Below the pieces are notes generated by a model. The model ran no database searches and was not told the origin of the DNA. It was given only the letters and a program-made list of their open reading frames with translations. The translations under genes were made by a program, and so were the position numbers. A stretch of 64,000 nucleotides of DNA from positions 1 through 64,000 of the forward strand of contig NZ_JAGFMD010000009.1 of the NCBI RefSeq assembly GCF_017592825.1, written 5' to 3'. This DNA comes from Roseivirga sp. E12 (GTDB lineage: Bacteria; Bacteroidota; Bacteroidia; Cytophagales; Cyclobacteriaceae). This document shows, piece after piece, positions 9,459-17,802 of this stretch (positions are counted from its first letter, which is position 1; every line of letters begins with the position of its first letter).

Positions 9459-10218
9459 ATTGATCGGCATCAAGGTGTGCTGGAAACTTCTCCCGGAAAT
9501 CGATCAAGTTCGATTTGCTCAAAGTCAGACTTATAATCTCCTCCTCTTCAGAAAAAGCCAGTGTTTCGCCCTTCGGTGAATAGGCGCCTGTATGACCATT
9601 ATAGGCAATCTCCTTGCCGTCCTTCCCTACTCGATTCAATCCGACTGAATAAGCCACATTTTCCATGGCCCTCGCTTTGAGTAATGTATCCCATGCATTA
9701 ACTCTTACCGCTGGCCAGTTAGCCACATAAAGCAGCAGGTCATATTCCAAATTGACATTTCTAGACCAAACCGGAAACCGGAGGTCATAGCAAACCAATG
9801 GGCAAATTTTCCACCCTTTCCATTCAACTATCAAACGATCCTCTCCACCGCTAAAGTGATCATGCTCATTGGCCATTCGAAAGAGGTGTCGCTTGTCGTA
9901 GGTTTTAAACTCACCATCAGGCTGCATCCATATCAGTCGATTGAAAGTCTCTCCTCCCTCTTTGACGATATAGGAACCAGTAACTACAGCCTTCTTTTGA
10001 GCGGCCATCTGCTTCATCCACTTAAAAGTGGTCAGGTTCATCGGTTCACTATGGCCTTTATGTTCCATGGTAAAACCCGTCTGGAACATTTCGGGGAGCA
10101 CAATGATGTCCGTAGGCTCAGTGATCTGCCAGATCTTCTCCTCGAACATAGCCAGGTTCGCATCAATCTGATGCCAGTAAATATCTGATTGTATCAGTGA
10201 GAGTTTTAAGTCTTGCAT
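9445..10218 (-). CDS. Omega-amidase, nitrilase superfamily (YafV-like)
   Basis: This 257-residue carbon-nitrogen hydrolase has the Glu-Lys-Cys triad at E43 (LPEMFQTGF), K109 (YDKRHLF) and C143 (VCYDLRFPVW). The set matches YafV/Nit2-like omega-amidases, which hydrolyse alpha-ketoglutaramate or alpha-ketosuccinamate to the keto acid and ammonia. An aminotransferase of the glutamine/methionine type lies just upstream on the same strand (10537-11679). The known partnership is transamination of glutamine or asparagine followed by removal of the omega-amide, as in methionine salvage. The two genes are separated by 318 bases of repeat-rich DNA, so co-transcription is uncertain. Confidence 0.88.
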   Translation of the reverse strand: MQDLKLSLIQSDIYWHQIDANLAMFEEKIWQITEPTDIIVLPEMFQTGFTMEHKGHSEPMNLTTFKWMKQMAAQKKAVVTGSYIVKEGGETFNRLIWMQPDGEFKTYDKRHLFRMANEHDHFSGGEDRLIVEWKGWKICPLVCYDLRFPVWSRNVNLEYDLLLYVANWPAVRVNAWDTLLKARAMENVAYSVGLNRVGKDGKEIAYNGHTGAYSPKGETLAFSEEEEIISLTLSKSNLIDFREKFPAHLDADQFRIE

Positions 10219-10236
10219 TCAGTTCAAAGGTAATAC

Positions 10237-10318
10237 GTCATTCTGAGACTGAGGTACGAAGTCGAAAGAATCCCCTGATTAAAAGATTCCTTCGATCACC
10301 ACTCTCCATAAGAATGAC
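10237..10318. repeat. Imperfect palindromic intergenic element
   Basis: Outer arms GTCATTCT (10237-10244) and AGAATGAC (10311-10318) enclose inner arms TCGAAaGAATC (10262-10272) and GATTCcTTCGA (10285-10295), which match except at one central position. The whole could fold into a two-level stem-loop. This looks like a dispersed intergenic repeat unit. Only one copy occurs in the window, so its repetitive nature is inferred. The 10219-10536 gap holds no gene. Confidence 0.6.
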
Positions 10319-10488
10319 AATTAATTTTAATATTCACACCGTTATCCACTCAGGCGGGAGGGCGTCCACGGTCAGCGTGACCATCGACCGAAAACTATTC
10401 CTGATTACAAAAAAGCTGCTTCGATGGTTTTGACGCCTGCCTGCACGAACCCGTTCCGATAAAGGCAGGGTGGCGGTCTTTTCTTTTG

Positions 10489-10520
10489 TTACTTTTCTTT
10501 GGACGAGCAAAGAAAAGTAA
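10489..10520. repeat. 13-bp perfect inverted repeat
   Basis: TTACTTTTCTTTG (10489-10501) and its complement (10508-10520) flank a six-base loop. The element lies 16 bases beyond the aminotransferase stop. It may act as a transcription terminator or mRNA 3' stem for that gene, or be part of a larger intergenic repeat that includes the C- and G-rich stretch at 10350-10480. Confidence 0.6.
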
Positions 10521-10536
10521 GGCGCAATAGTAAGAG

Positions 10537-11679
10537 CTAGAGTGCACAAAGCTTCTCAGCCGCGGCAGCCAGCGTATTCTCATTTTTCGCAAAACAAAAA
10601 CGAAGCACTCTGTTATCCTGCTTATCTTGATAGAAAACAGACATTGGAATAGTCGCTACCCCAATCTCTTTGGTCATCCATTCAGAGAACTCAACATCAC
10701 CCTTCTCACTAATTGCACTATAATCCATCAGTTGAAAGTAGGTTCCTTTAGCAGGCACTGGCTTGAACCTTGAGCCCTTCATCACTTTCAAGAAAAAATC
10801 TCTTTTGGTCTGATACATTGGTGCCACATCTTCGTAGTGTGCTGTATCTTTCAAATAGTCTGCAATCGCATATTGTGTAGCCGTATGAATGGTGAAGGTA
10901 TTGTACTGATGCACCTTCCTTATCTCAATCATCAATTCCGAAGGTGCTATAAGATAACCCATTCGCCACCCCGTAGCGTGAAATGTCTTTCCGAAGGAAG
11001 ATGTAACCACACTTCTCTTTCTCAGCGCTTCTGACCTCAAAACAGATTGATGCGCTTGACCGTCAAAAACAATATGCTCATACACCTCATCCGACAGCAC
11101 CATGATTCCGGTTCCCTCAGTGATCTGCTCTAATTCTGATAAGTCTTTGACACTGATAGTTGCACCACTAGGGTTATGTGGTGTATTGATCATAATCATC
11201 TTGGTCTTCGAAGTAATTTGACTCCTTACTCCTTCCCAATCAATACTGTAATCTGGTTGCCTTAGCGGAACACCAATTGCTTTTGCTCCTTGCAGATTAA
11301 TAATCGGCTCATAAGCATCATAAGCAGGATCCATGATGATCACTTCGTCCCCCGGATGGATCAGAGCCGAAACGGCACTATTGATCGCCTCAATCGCACC
11401 ACAAGTCACTGTGATTTCCGAATCAACATTGGGTTTCCAACCATAGCAATGCTCGGTTTTTGACGAGATGGCTTCCCTTAAAATTGGCACACCCGGCATG
11501 GGCGCATACTGATTCATACCCTCCTGCATATAGTGATGTACCCTATCTATCAATTCTGGAGAAACGGGGAAATCAGGAAATCCTTGAGCCAGATTAATGG
11601 CATTATATTCATGGGCCATTTTCGACATTTTAGTGAAAATGGTAACACCAACGTTAGGTAGCTTCGATTCGATTTGCAT
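10537..11679 (-). CDS. PLP-dependent aminotransferase (methionine/glutamine-keto acid type)
   Basis: This 380-residue fold-type I aminotransferase shows the substrate-loop motif NLAQGFPDFP (29-38), the cofactor motif LSDEVYEHIVFDG, the Schiff-base lysine K231 in SSFGKTFHATGWRMGY, and a C-terminal carboxylate-binding arginine region (LRFCFAKNE). The pattern fits the YbdL/kynurenine aminotransferase group, which transaminates methionine or its keto acid (KMTB) with glutamine. The neighbouring omega-amidase would remove the resulting alpha-ketoglutaramate and pull the reaction forward. Substrate preference cannot be read directly, but the pairing makes methionine salvage the most likely role. 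Confidence 0.88.
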   Translation of the reverse strand: MQIESKLPNVGVTIFTKMSKMAHEYNAINLAQGFPDFPVSPELIDRVHHYMQEGMNQYAPMPGVPILREAISSKTEHCYGWKPNVDSEITVTCGAIEAINSAVSALIHPGDEVIIMDPAYDAYEPIINLQGAKAIGVPLRQPDYSIDWEGVRSQITSKTKMIMINTPHNPSGATISVKDLSELEQITEGTGIMVLSDEVYEHIVFDGQAHQSVLRSEALRKRSVVTSSFGKTFHATGWRMGYLIAPSELMIEIRKVHQYNTFTIHTATQYAIADYLKDTAHYEDVAPMYQTKRDFFLKVMKGSRFKPVPAKGTYFQLMDYSAISEKGDVEFSEWMTKEIGVATIPMSVFYQDKQDNRVLRFCFAKNENTLAAAAEKLCAL

Positions 11680-11778
11680 GACTGGAAGTTAGAAAGAGCC
11701 TTTTGGTTTGCCAACAGATCTTTTATTAAACCCACCTAGCAATTTTTATTGAAACAGTCAATCACAAGTTGAACGGAA

Positions 11779-12528
11779 ATGACTAGCTTCAAACATACAC
11801 ATCAATACACTTTGTCTAAACCAACATTCAAGCAACAATCGGTTAAGGTCATTCGAGAAATCGCAATGGTTATGATAGGTATTCTACTTGCTCTTCAAGT
11901 TAACAACTGGGCCGAGGCTTTTAAGGAGAGAAAAGAGGAACTTAGATTACTGAACAATTTTCAAGGAAACCTCGAAGCCGATATTGCTCAGATTGATTCA
12001 ATAACCAAACTCACTGAGGCGTCAATTTTAAATGCTCATGCCATTATTGACATACTTAATGATCCCAGCGAAGGAAGTTTACCTAAGTTCATAGACCTGC
12101 AGCTCTCATTGCTCTTCAACGAATATTTCATCACCAATGATGGAGCCTATTCGGAAGCATCCTCTACAGGGAAAATCGAACTTCTAGAAAATGTAAGCAT
12201 CAGAGAGCACATCTTCCAATACTACAGACTTGCGGGCACCACAACCAATGACGATGTCGTCTTTAAAACAAGTTCTGAAATAACTACTCCTGTGTGGAAA
12301 GACATGGTAGGTAGTACCAGAGAAATGACCCTCGAACTTATCGGTCGTGATTTAAAGAGTGCCCCCAAACTTGTCTTAAAAGACATTGCAAGAAACCGTC
12401 AATATATATCAATGCTCGTAGCTAAGATCGCTGGAGGGGGAGTTCAAATTAGGGCATGGGAGACGCGCAGAATTGAAGCAAAGCGTCTCAAAGACCTCCT
12501 AACTGAAGAATTAAAAAGGTGGGAATAA
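11779..12528 (+). CDS. DUF6090-like one-TM protein (isolated, divergent member)
   Basis: This 249-residue protein has a longer cytoplasmic N-terminus (about 30 residues) before the family's membrane helix, REIAMVMIGILLALQVNNW. A long helical C-terminal region follows. The motif YSEASSTGKIELLENVSIR corresponds to the YEALKSSG...N..LR motif of the array at 15589-21244. It has lost the short MIRK/MLNFLRKL head shared by the other members. It stands alone, transcribed away from the aminotransferase and converging on the peptidase. The function of the family is unknown; topology suggests a membrane-anchored helical domain. Confidence 0.75.
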   Translation: MTSFKHTHQYTLSKPTFKQQSVKVIREIAMVMIGILLALQVNNWAEAFKERKEELRLLNNFQGNLEADIAQIDSITKLTEASILNAHAIIDILNDPSEGSLPKFIDLQLSLLFNEYFITNDGAYSEASSTGKIELLENVSIREHIFQYYRLAGTTTNDDVVFKTSSEITTPVWKDMVGSTREMTLELIGRDLKSAPKLVLKDIARNRQYISMLVAKIAGGGVQIRAWETRRIEAKRLKDLLTEELKRWE

Positions 12529-12615
12529 TCACTTGACCACCCCACATTTTAGTAAAAAAAGTACCTAAGACTCACTTTTTATCATTAGCCTTAGAGAGTC
12601 TATTATTCAGTCAAT

Positions 12616-15366
12616 CTACCTGTGATTCGTAAGTTCTAAGCCTTGGTTAATACCTTTCTCAAGTGCTGGAACTCCTCTTTCCATCCAAACAGGTTTTGGA
12701 GTACCTTTTAGATAGTAATCAAAGAACTGAGCCATTCTTACATTAAAGTCCTTTCTGTTTTGCCGCTTCAATGGCCAGTGAGGTTCTCCATTATAATTCA
12801 AGAACCAAGAGGGCTTACCCAGCCTTCTTAAGGAAACAAAAAACTCAATGCCTTGGTACCATGGCACGTGCCCATCGGCATCGTTATGCATAATCAATAG
12901 TGGGGTATTGATCTTGTCGATATTGAAAATTGGAGAGTTCTCTATGTATCGCGCTGGGTACTCCCAAGGCGTGCCCCCTATTCTACTTTGCGTATGCTCA
13001 TATTGGAACTGACGACTGAGGCCTGTCCACCAGCGAATACCACCATAAGCACTGATCATATTCGGAACCGGAGCGCCTGATTCTGCGGCCTTGAAGATAT
13101 CCGTCTTGGTAACGAGGTAAGCAATTTGATAGCCTCCCCAGCTATGTCCTTGCACACCAATATTGTCTTTATCAATAAAGCCTTTCTCTACCAAAGAGGT
13201 AACGCCCGGCACTACACTATTCAAGGCACTTTCTCCTGGATAGCCTATACGATAGTGTACATCCGGATTGAAAATGACATAGCCCCTACTTGTATACCAG
13301 CTATAGCTAATCGTAGAACGCCCGGCTGCCGGAGGCCTATGTCCAAAGACACCATCCGAACTTTTCTCATAGAAGTTTACAATCATCGGGTACTTCTTAT
13401 TTGGGTCGAAGTTTTCTGGCTTAATCAACATACCCGTCAGTTGCTTCCCATCCAAAGAAGTCCAGTGGACGAGTTCGGAAGTACCCCAATTGTATTCTGA
13501 CTGTTGCGGATTTGCATCTGAAACCTGGGTTGTTTTGCCAAAAGAGAGGTCCGAAACGTGAATATTCGGAAAGTCTACAAACGACTCTTTGGTAAACATC
13601 ACTTGCTCATCATCTTGAGCTTTTATTGGTCGACCGTATCTGAAGGGTCCTTCTACCAGTTGCTTTCCTCTACCATTCCTTGGATTCAACTCATAATAGC
13701 CACTGTGCTTATTCTCGTTGTTGAAAGTGGTCAGCAACCATTTCTCTTTCTTGTCAATAAATCGCGCTTCGTTATCTAAAGCCACATAGCGATACGTCAT
13801 GCTTTGTTCACGACCTTTTGTAATTCTTTCCCCCTCGCCCGTCTCTGGATTATACTCCCAGATGTCATAGCGATCATAGATCAATATGCTCTTATCGTCT
13901 TCAGTCCATCCGGCCGATCCATAGGCATTTGGAAAGTTCGGTGAATCATTTAATTCGTTGTAGAAAACTTCGCCTTTCGTGAGCGAGCGATAATTTGCGG
14001 TATTGACATTGTAGGCAAACCAAGCGCTATCCGCAGCACTATAACCATAGGCATAATTTCCCCCAGGACTCAAACGCACTTGACCTCGTACTTTGGAAAA
14101 AGCAGATGTAACTGCTCCCGTTTCAACATCTACAAGGCTATAATCACTGTAAGAACCACCTTCCCATTGCCTTTGCAGCTCATAAGGTGCGGATGTACTG
14201 GCTAAAGCTAGTTTTGCATTGCCTTCATTGCCCAACGTCACATTGGGTAGTTCAGGATTGGCCAACTGAACCAATTGGTTACCCTTATTTAAATGAATAG
14301 CCGTGAGATAAGACTTTCTCCGGTCATTTTCCACTTGCAATTCCTGAACTGTATAGAGTCTCGGTTCATCATACGTCCAGACTTCCACATTCACAATTTC
14401 TTCATCCAGCAAAGATGTGTCTTGCAAAATCGGAGGTGTTGCCAAGCCGAAATAAAGCTTCGATTCATCTTCAGCATAGCTAATCCCTCGATCGGCTGAC
14501 ACGCGATAACCATCAGGAGCGCTCTCTGAATCTACGAGTTTTTGGGCCATACCCATACCCTTTGACCATGAATACAATGCATTGGGTTTGACCAAAGCCT
14601 TAGTAGTATCCAAATCAGCTACAAAGGAAACATGCTCTCCAGAGGCACTGATGCTCATTTGTGGGTATTCTGCCTTCTCGGCTGAAAAGATCTGCTTTGA
14701 TTCTCCAGCATTCAATTCCTGTACATAAACGCCAGGCGTTTGAGTAGCCAAAGGACTCAAAGCATAGGACATAAAATGGCCTTCTTTAGCAAAGGCATAT
14801 TTCTTCACATACTTCAGTGTGTCTTGTTGACCGCTATTTAGATTTCTAATGATGGTATGATAACCGTTCTTGCCACTGGGCTTTTCCCCTTTATCAGAAG
14901 CCACTGCATTGACATCCAGTTGATATGCCAAAAAGCCACTCCACATTTGTGGCATTCTAAAATTCCTTACCATAGGAATCTTTGCCAAAGCTTTTGTCTT
15001 TAGGTTTAGGATGCCCAAAGTGTCTTTTGGCATATCGTCATTTTTGGTTTTTTGCCTTTTCAGTTCCCTTACCTCAGACTGCCATGGCTTAATGGTGAAC
15101 ACGGCAAAGCCACTATCAAAAGTAAACTGGCCATTATATCCGCGATCATATTCAAAAACCACATTACCATTCGCGTCTTGTATTTTCAGAAAGTTATCCT
15201 CCTCTCCCTTTTCCAATGAATACATAATAAACTCTCCATTTCGGGAGATCCGCTGATTTTCTATGGTATTCCAGATATCAAAGTCGGGATGGTCAAGGAT
15301 TTTCTTTTGTCCAAAAGCCGTTACGGAGATAAGCAGACAAAGGACGGTTAGGATATTGGTTTTCAT
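12616..15366 (-). CDS. S9 family prolyl oligopeptidase-like peptidase
   Basis: This 916-residue exported serine peptidase has a signal peptide at 1-19 (ending VTAFGQ). A long region (about 25-640) is expected to form the beta-propeller cap. The C-terminal alpha/beta-hydrolase domain has nucleophile S742 in QGHSWGGYQ, aspartate D831 in HNDADGHVP and histidine H863 in NGEPHWP. The family cleaves short peptides, often dipeptides or acylated peptides, and here would act in the periplasm. It is longer than typical DPP IV-type enzymes because of the extended propeller. No operon partner is visible; the genes on both sides are DUF6090-like members on the other strand. Confidence 0.92.
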   Translation of the reverse strand: MKTNILTVLCLLISVTAFGQKKILDHPDFDIWNTIENQRISRNGEFIMYSLEKGEEDNFLKIQDANGNVVFEYDRGYNGQFTFDSGFAVFTIKPWQSEVRELKRQKTKNDDMPKDTLGILNLKTKALAKIPMVRNFRMPQMWSGFLAYQLDVNAVASDKGEKPSGKNGYHTIIRNLNSGQQDTLKYVKKYAFAKEGHFMSYALSPLATQTPGVYVQELNAGESKQIFSAEKAEYPQMSISASGEHVSFVADLDTTKALVKPNALYSWSKGMGMAQKLVDSESAPDGYRVSADRGISYAEDESKLYFGLATPPILQDTSLLDEEIVNVEVWTYDEPRLYTVQELQVENDRRKSYLTAIHLNKGNQLVQLANPELPNVTLGNEGNAKLALASTSAPYELQRQWEGGSYSDYSLVDVETGAVTSAFSKVRGQVRLSPGGNYAYGYSAADSAWFAYNVNTANYRSLTKGEVFYNELNDSPNFPNAYGSAGWTEDDKSILIYDRYDIWEYNPETGEGERITKGREQSMTYRYVALDNEARFIDKKEKWLLTTFNNENKHSGYYELNPRNGRGKQLVEGPFRYGRPIKAQDDEQVMFTKESFVDFPNIHVSDLSFGKTTQVSDANPQQSEYNWGTSELVHWTSLDGKQLTGMLIKPENFDPNKKYPMIVNFYEKSSDGVFGHRPPAAGRSTISYSWYTSRGYVIFNPDVHYRIGYPGESALNSVVPGVTSLVEKGFIDKDNIGVQGHSWGGYQIAYLVTKTDIFKAAESGAPVPNMISAYGGIRWWTGLSRQFQYEHTQSRIGGTPWEYPARYIENSPIFNIDKINTPLLIMHNDADGHVPWYQGIEFFVSLRRLGKPSWFLNYNGEPHWPLKRQNRKDFNVRMAQFFDYYLKGTPKPVWMERGVPALEKGINQGLELTNHR

Positions 15367-15494
15367 AAGTTTATGATTTCGGTCACTCTAATTTAAGGGG
15401 GATGAAGTTAAAGACTTATCTTTTTTTATCATTGGTAATTATACTGAGCACCAAACCACCGAATTAAGTCAGACTAGAGGTTAAAGCTCGATCA

Positions 15495-15502
15495 TATCTT
15501 TG
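15495..15502 (+). promoter_or_regulatory. Candidate -7 box of the DUF6090-like array
   Basis: TATCTTTG matches the Bacteroidota -7 consensus TAnnTTTG and lies 86 bases before the first array gene. No clear TTG is seen at the -33 distance. If used, it leaves an untranslated leader of about 80 bases ending in the hairpin at 15567-15587. Confidence 0.4.
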
Positions 15503-15566
15503 AAATAAAGCACCTCTTAAACCCACCAGCTTGACTATTTTCAAAAGCTATCTTGAAAAAATCGTA

Positions 15567-15587
15567 TTTTGGTTGTTTCAACCAAAA
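15567..15587 (+). promoter_or_regulatory. Hairpin directly before the first array gene
   Basis: TTTTGGTTG (15567-15575) and its perfect complement (15579-15587) flank a three-base loop and end one base before the ATG at 15589. Such a stem would cover the ribosome-binding area, so it may limit translation of the whole coupled array. It also means that translation from the upstream TTG at 15553 is less likely. Confidence 0.45.
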
Positions 15588-15588
15588 C

Positions 15589-16344
15589 ATGATTCGAAAA
15601 CCCAACTTTAAATTGAACTGGAAGTATGCCCTTGGTGAAATCACATTGATCTTCATTGGTATTACCATAGCAATCTGGTTCCAAAACTGGAATGAGCAAA
15701 AAAAAGATCGCAAGTTGGAAAAGCACTTTTATGGGCTTGTGATTTCAGATATGCAAGCAACATCAGATGACATCACTGAGGCCCTACAATCTGCAAAAAT
15801 GAGAATTGTCGCGGGCAATGACATACTTCATAGATTAGACCCAAATCATCAGGATATTTTCTTATTGGAGGATATGACTATCGATTCTGCCAGTACTGTA
15901 CGATTCAAGGTATGGGGGGCACATTTATCACCCATATCCAAGCATTTGTTAAGCCTCAAGGCCGTTCAGGTGATTGATACCCGTACAGCAGGTTTTGAGG
16001 AAATCACCTCTTCAGGAAAGCTACAGGCTATACAAGACAATGAGCTGCGGTCTGAAATTGTGACTGTCTATGAGCAAATGGAAGATTGGGCGGAATCCAA
16101 TACATTTTTCAGAGGAGCTATGGAAAGGTACACGGCAAGTATGGAGAATGCAGGCATCGCACAGCAAGACATGCGACCAGAGTCATATCTCATTGACTTA
16201 ATAGACAAGAGCCCAACTTTTCAGGCTAGTATTCGCTCACAAATGGCCACCGGCTACGAGCAGCACTTGACTTATCCCTACATGATCAATTATATCAACG
16301 AGTTCAAGGCCAAAGTTGAGCGAGTACTAAAACAATCCAAATGA
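15589..16344 (+). CDS. DUF6090-like one-TM protein, array member 1
   Basis: This 251-residue protein has a short basic head (MIRKPNFKLNWKYAL), then one membrane helix GEITLIFIGITIAIWFQNW (about 17-35), then a long soluble helical region. The family motif reads FEEITSSGKLQAIQDNELR. The longest frame opens at TTG 15553; I choose the ATG at 15589 because the two following paralogues start at exactly this point. The stop overlaps the next ATG by four bases. Function is unknown. Topology predicts a small cytoplasmic N-terminus and a periplasmic helical domain, or the reverse. Confidence 0.8.
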   Translation: MIRKPNFKLNWKYALGEITLIFIGITIAIWFQNWNEQKKDRKLEKHFYGLVISDMQATSDDITEALQSAKMRIVAGNDILHRLDPNHQDIFLLEDMTIDSASTVRFKVWGAHLSPISKHLLSLKAVQVIDTRTAGFEEITSSGKLQAIQDNELRSEIVTVYEQMEDWAESNTFFRGAMERYTASMENAGIAQQDMRPESYLIDLIDKSPTFQASIRSQMATGYEQHLTYPYMINYINEFKAKVERVLKQSK

Positions 16345-17039
16345 TCCGTAAACCCAACTTCAAGCTCAATTGGAAATATGCCTTAGGAGAGGTCTTCCTC
16401 ATCTTTATCGGTATCAGTCTAGCCATTGGTTTTCAAAATTGGAATGAGGGCAGAAAAATCAGTAAGCAGAAGGTCCTTATTCTTAAGCAGATCAGGGCTG
16501 ATCTCATTCAAGACAGCACAAGTTTAAACGAGGTCATTAAGGCTCATATCCAAATGGATACGGCTGTTGCGAGAGTCATAACAGGAGCACCTATATCTAT
16601 GGCTATCCGTGGAATCCCGATCATTAATGGCACCGCCAATCCGGAACTAAACACCACCGCATTTGACCTATATAAATCATCTGGTCGACTTGAATGGTTG
16701 GATGAAGATTTGGGTCTTAAAATTCAATCTCTCTACGTCATGTACGAATCCTGGGAAGAAGACTTAGACTTTTTCAAAGATCTGGTAACTAATAAAATTC
16801 GAACACGCATCAGCAAGTTTATGATCACCGAGATACAGGTTCAGCAAATGAAAAATAACAAGACTACCAATCCACAGATGGATCTAAAAAATATTGATGC
16901 ACTATTAAATGATGTAGAGTTAGCCCGTCACTTGTTTTCGCATACCATCGCATCACGCGAATTAAAACGGCACTACAGAGAAGGGCTCGAGAAAATTGAT
17001 GCGGTGGTGGCCGCAATAGACGAATATTTGGAACAATGA
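16341..17039 (+). CDS. DUF6090-like one-TM protein, array member 2
   Basis: This 232-residue paralogue has the same basic head followed by the helix GEVFLIFIGISLAIGFQNW. The rest diverges strongly; the family motif appears as LYKSSGRLEWLDEDL. The first 56 bases of the gene are identical to those of array member 3, while the remainder of the two genes shows little similarity. That pattern points to recent gene conversion or duplication limited to the head. It overlaps both neighbours by four bases (ATGA), so translation is coupled on both sides. Confidence 0.8.
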   Translation: MIRKPNFKLNWKYALGEVFLIFIGISLAIGFQNWNEGRKISKQKVLILKQIRADLIQDSTSLNEVIKAHIQMDTAVARVITGAPISMAIRGIPIINGTANPELNTTAFDLYKSSGRLEWLDEDLGLKIQSLYVMYESWEEDLDFFKDLVTNKIRTRISKFMITEIQVQQMKNNKTTNPQMDLKNIDALLNDVELARHLFSHTIASRELKRHYREGLEKIDAVVAAIDEYLEQ

Positions 17040-17749
17040 TCCGTAAACCCAACTTCAAGCTCAATTGGAAATATGCCTTAGGAGAGGTCTTTCTTATCTT
17101 TATAGGCATCAGTCTGGCCATCACCTTCCAAAACTGGAATGAAACCAGGAAGGATAACAACAAGATAAAGGGCTATCTAGCCACCATTGCCAATAATGTA
17201 AAATCTGATTCCCTCGAGATTGTAAGATTTATTAGTACAAGTCAGGAAAAAAAACGCCAAGGGGAAAAATACATAGCTGCAGTAAGACAAAATAAACCAG
17301 AGTTTCAAGCTCTCATGGGAGGACTCTTTCAGTTTGAAGAAGAATATCTTAATATCAATGACAATGGTTTCGAGAGTCTTAAGTCCTCAGGTTACCTCAG
17401 CAATATTCAAGGCACCCCCATTGAAGTTGCCTTGTTTGACTACTATAGCTATTTTGACGAAATCCACGAGTCAGAAGTGAGTTACAATCAGTATGTAGAA
17501 GCGCAGGAGTTGGAATTTGTAAAAAATGCAGCTTCAACAGAGCTTATGATCATGGTGACTGATATTTATCTAAAGAAGAGAACGGCCGACCTCAATCCAA
17601 AGGAACAAAAAATCATAGCGCAGAATTTTGCTCACCCAAGCATTATCAGTATTAGTCTCAGGGCAGGATTTATTGAGAGCGGCTACAAGGAGCTACTTGA
17701 CAAGGGCAGGAAACTCAGGAAACTCATTGATAAAAAACTTGCAAAATGA
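17036..17749 (+). CDS. DUF6090-like one-TM protein, array member 3
   Basis: This 237-residue paralogue has head and membrane helix GEVFLIFIGISLAITFQNW nearly identical to member 2, and a divergent C-terminal region with FESLKSSGYLSNIQ and a lysine-rich C-terminus. It is coupled to member 2 by an ATGA overlap. Its own stop overlaps an 18-codon micro-ORF that again begins with the same head. It belongs to the MIRKPNFKLN subgroup (members 1-3), while the following genes carry the MLNFLRKL head. Confidence 0.8.
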   Translation: MIRKPNFKLNWKYALGEVFLIFIGISLAITFQNWNETRKDNNKIKGYLATIANNVKSDSLEIVRFISTSQEKKRQGEKYIAAVRQNKPEFQALMGGLFQFEEEYLNINDNGFESLKSSGYLSNIQGTPIEVALFDYYSYFDEIHESEVSYNQYVEAQELEFVKNAASTELMIMVTDIYLKKRTADLNPKEQKIIAQNFAHPSIISISLRAGFIESGYKELLDKGRKLRKLIDKKLAK

Positions 17750-17802
17750 TCCGCAAACTTAACTTTAAACTCAATCAAATTCTAATTATCAACTTAACCT
17801 AA
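17746..17802 (+). other. 18-codon micro-ORF copying the paralogue head
   Basis: The frame encodes MIRKLNFKLNQILIINLT and stops. The first ten residues copy the MIRKPNFKLN head of array members 1-3, with several synonymous differences. Its ATG overlaps the stop of member 3 by four bases, and its TAA shares one base with the ATG of member 4 (TAATG). It therefore bridges a 52-base gap and keeps an unbroken chain of stop-start overlaps. It may be a truncated paralogue, or a leader that passes ribosomes to the next gene. Confidence 0.5.

Noticed and set aside
12560-12610. Inverted repeat between the DUF6090-like gene at 11779 and the S9 peptidase gene
   Set aside because: The arms are only six bases with a 20-base loop, so it is below what I would report as a terminator.
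13126-13500. Open frame on the plus strand inside the S9 peptidase gene
   Set aside because: It is a shadow of the peptidase reading frame: it lies wholly within a gene with clear catalytic motifs and has no recognisable domain.
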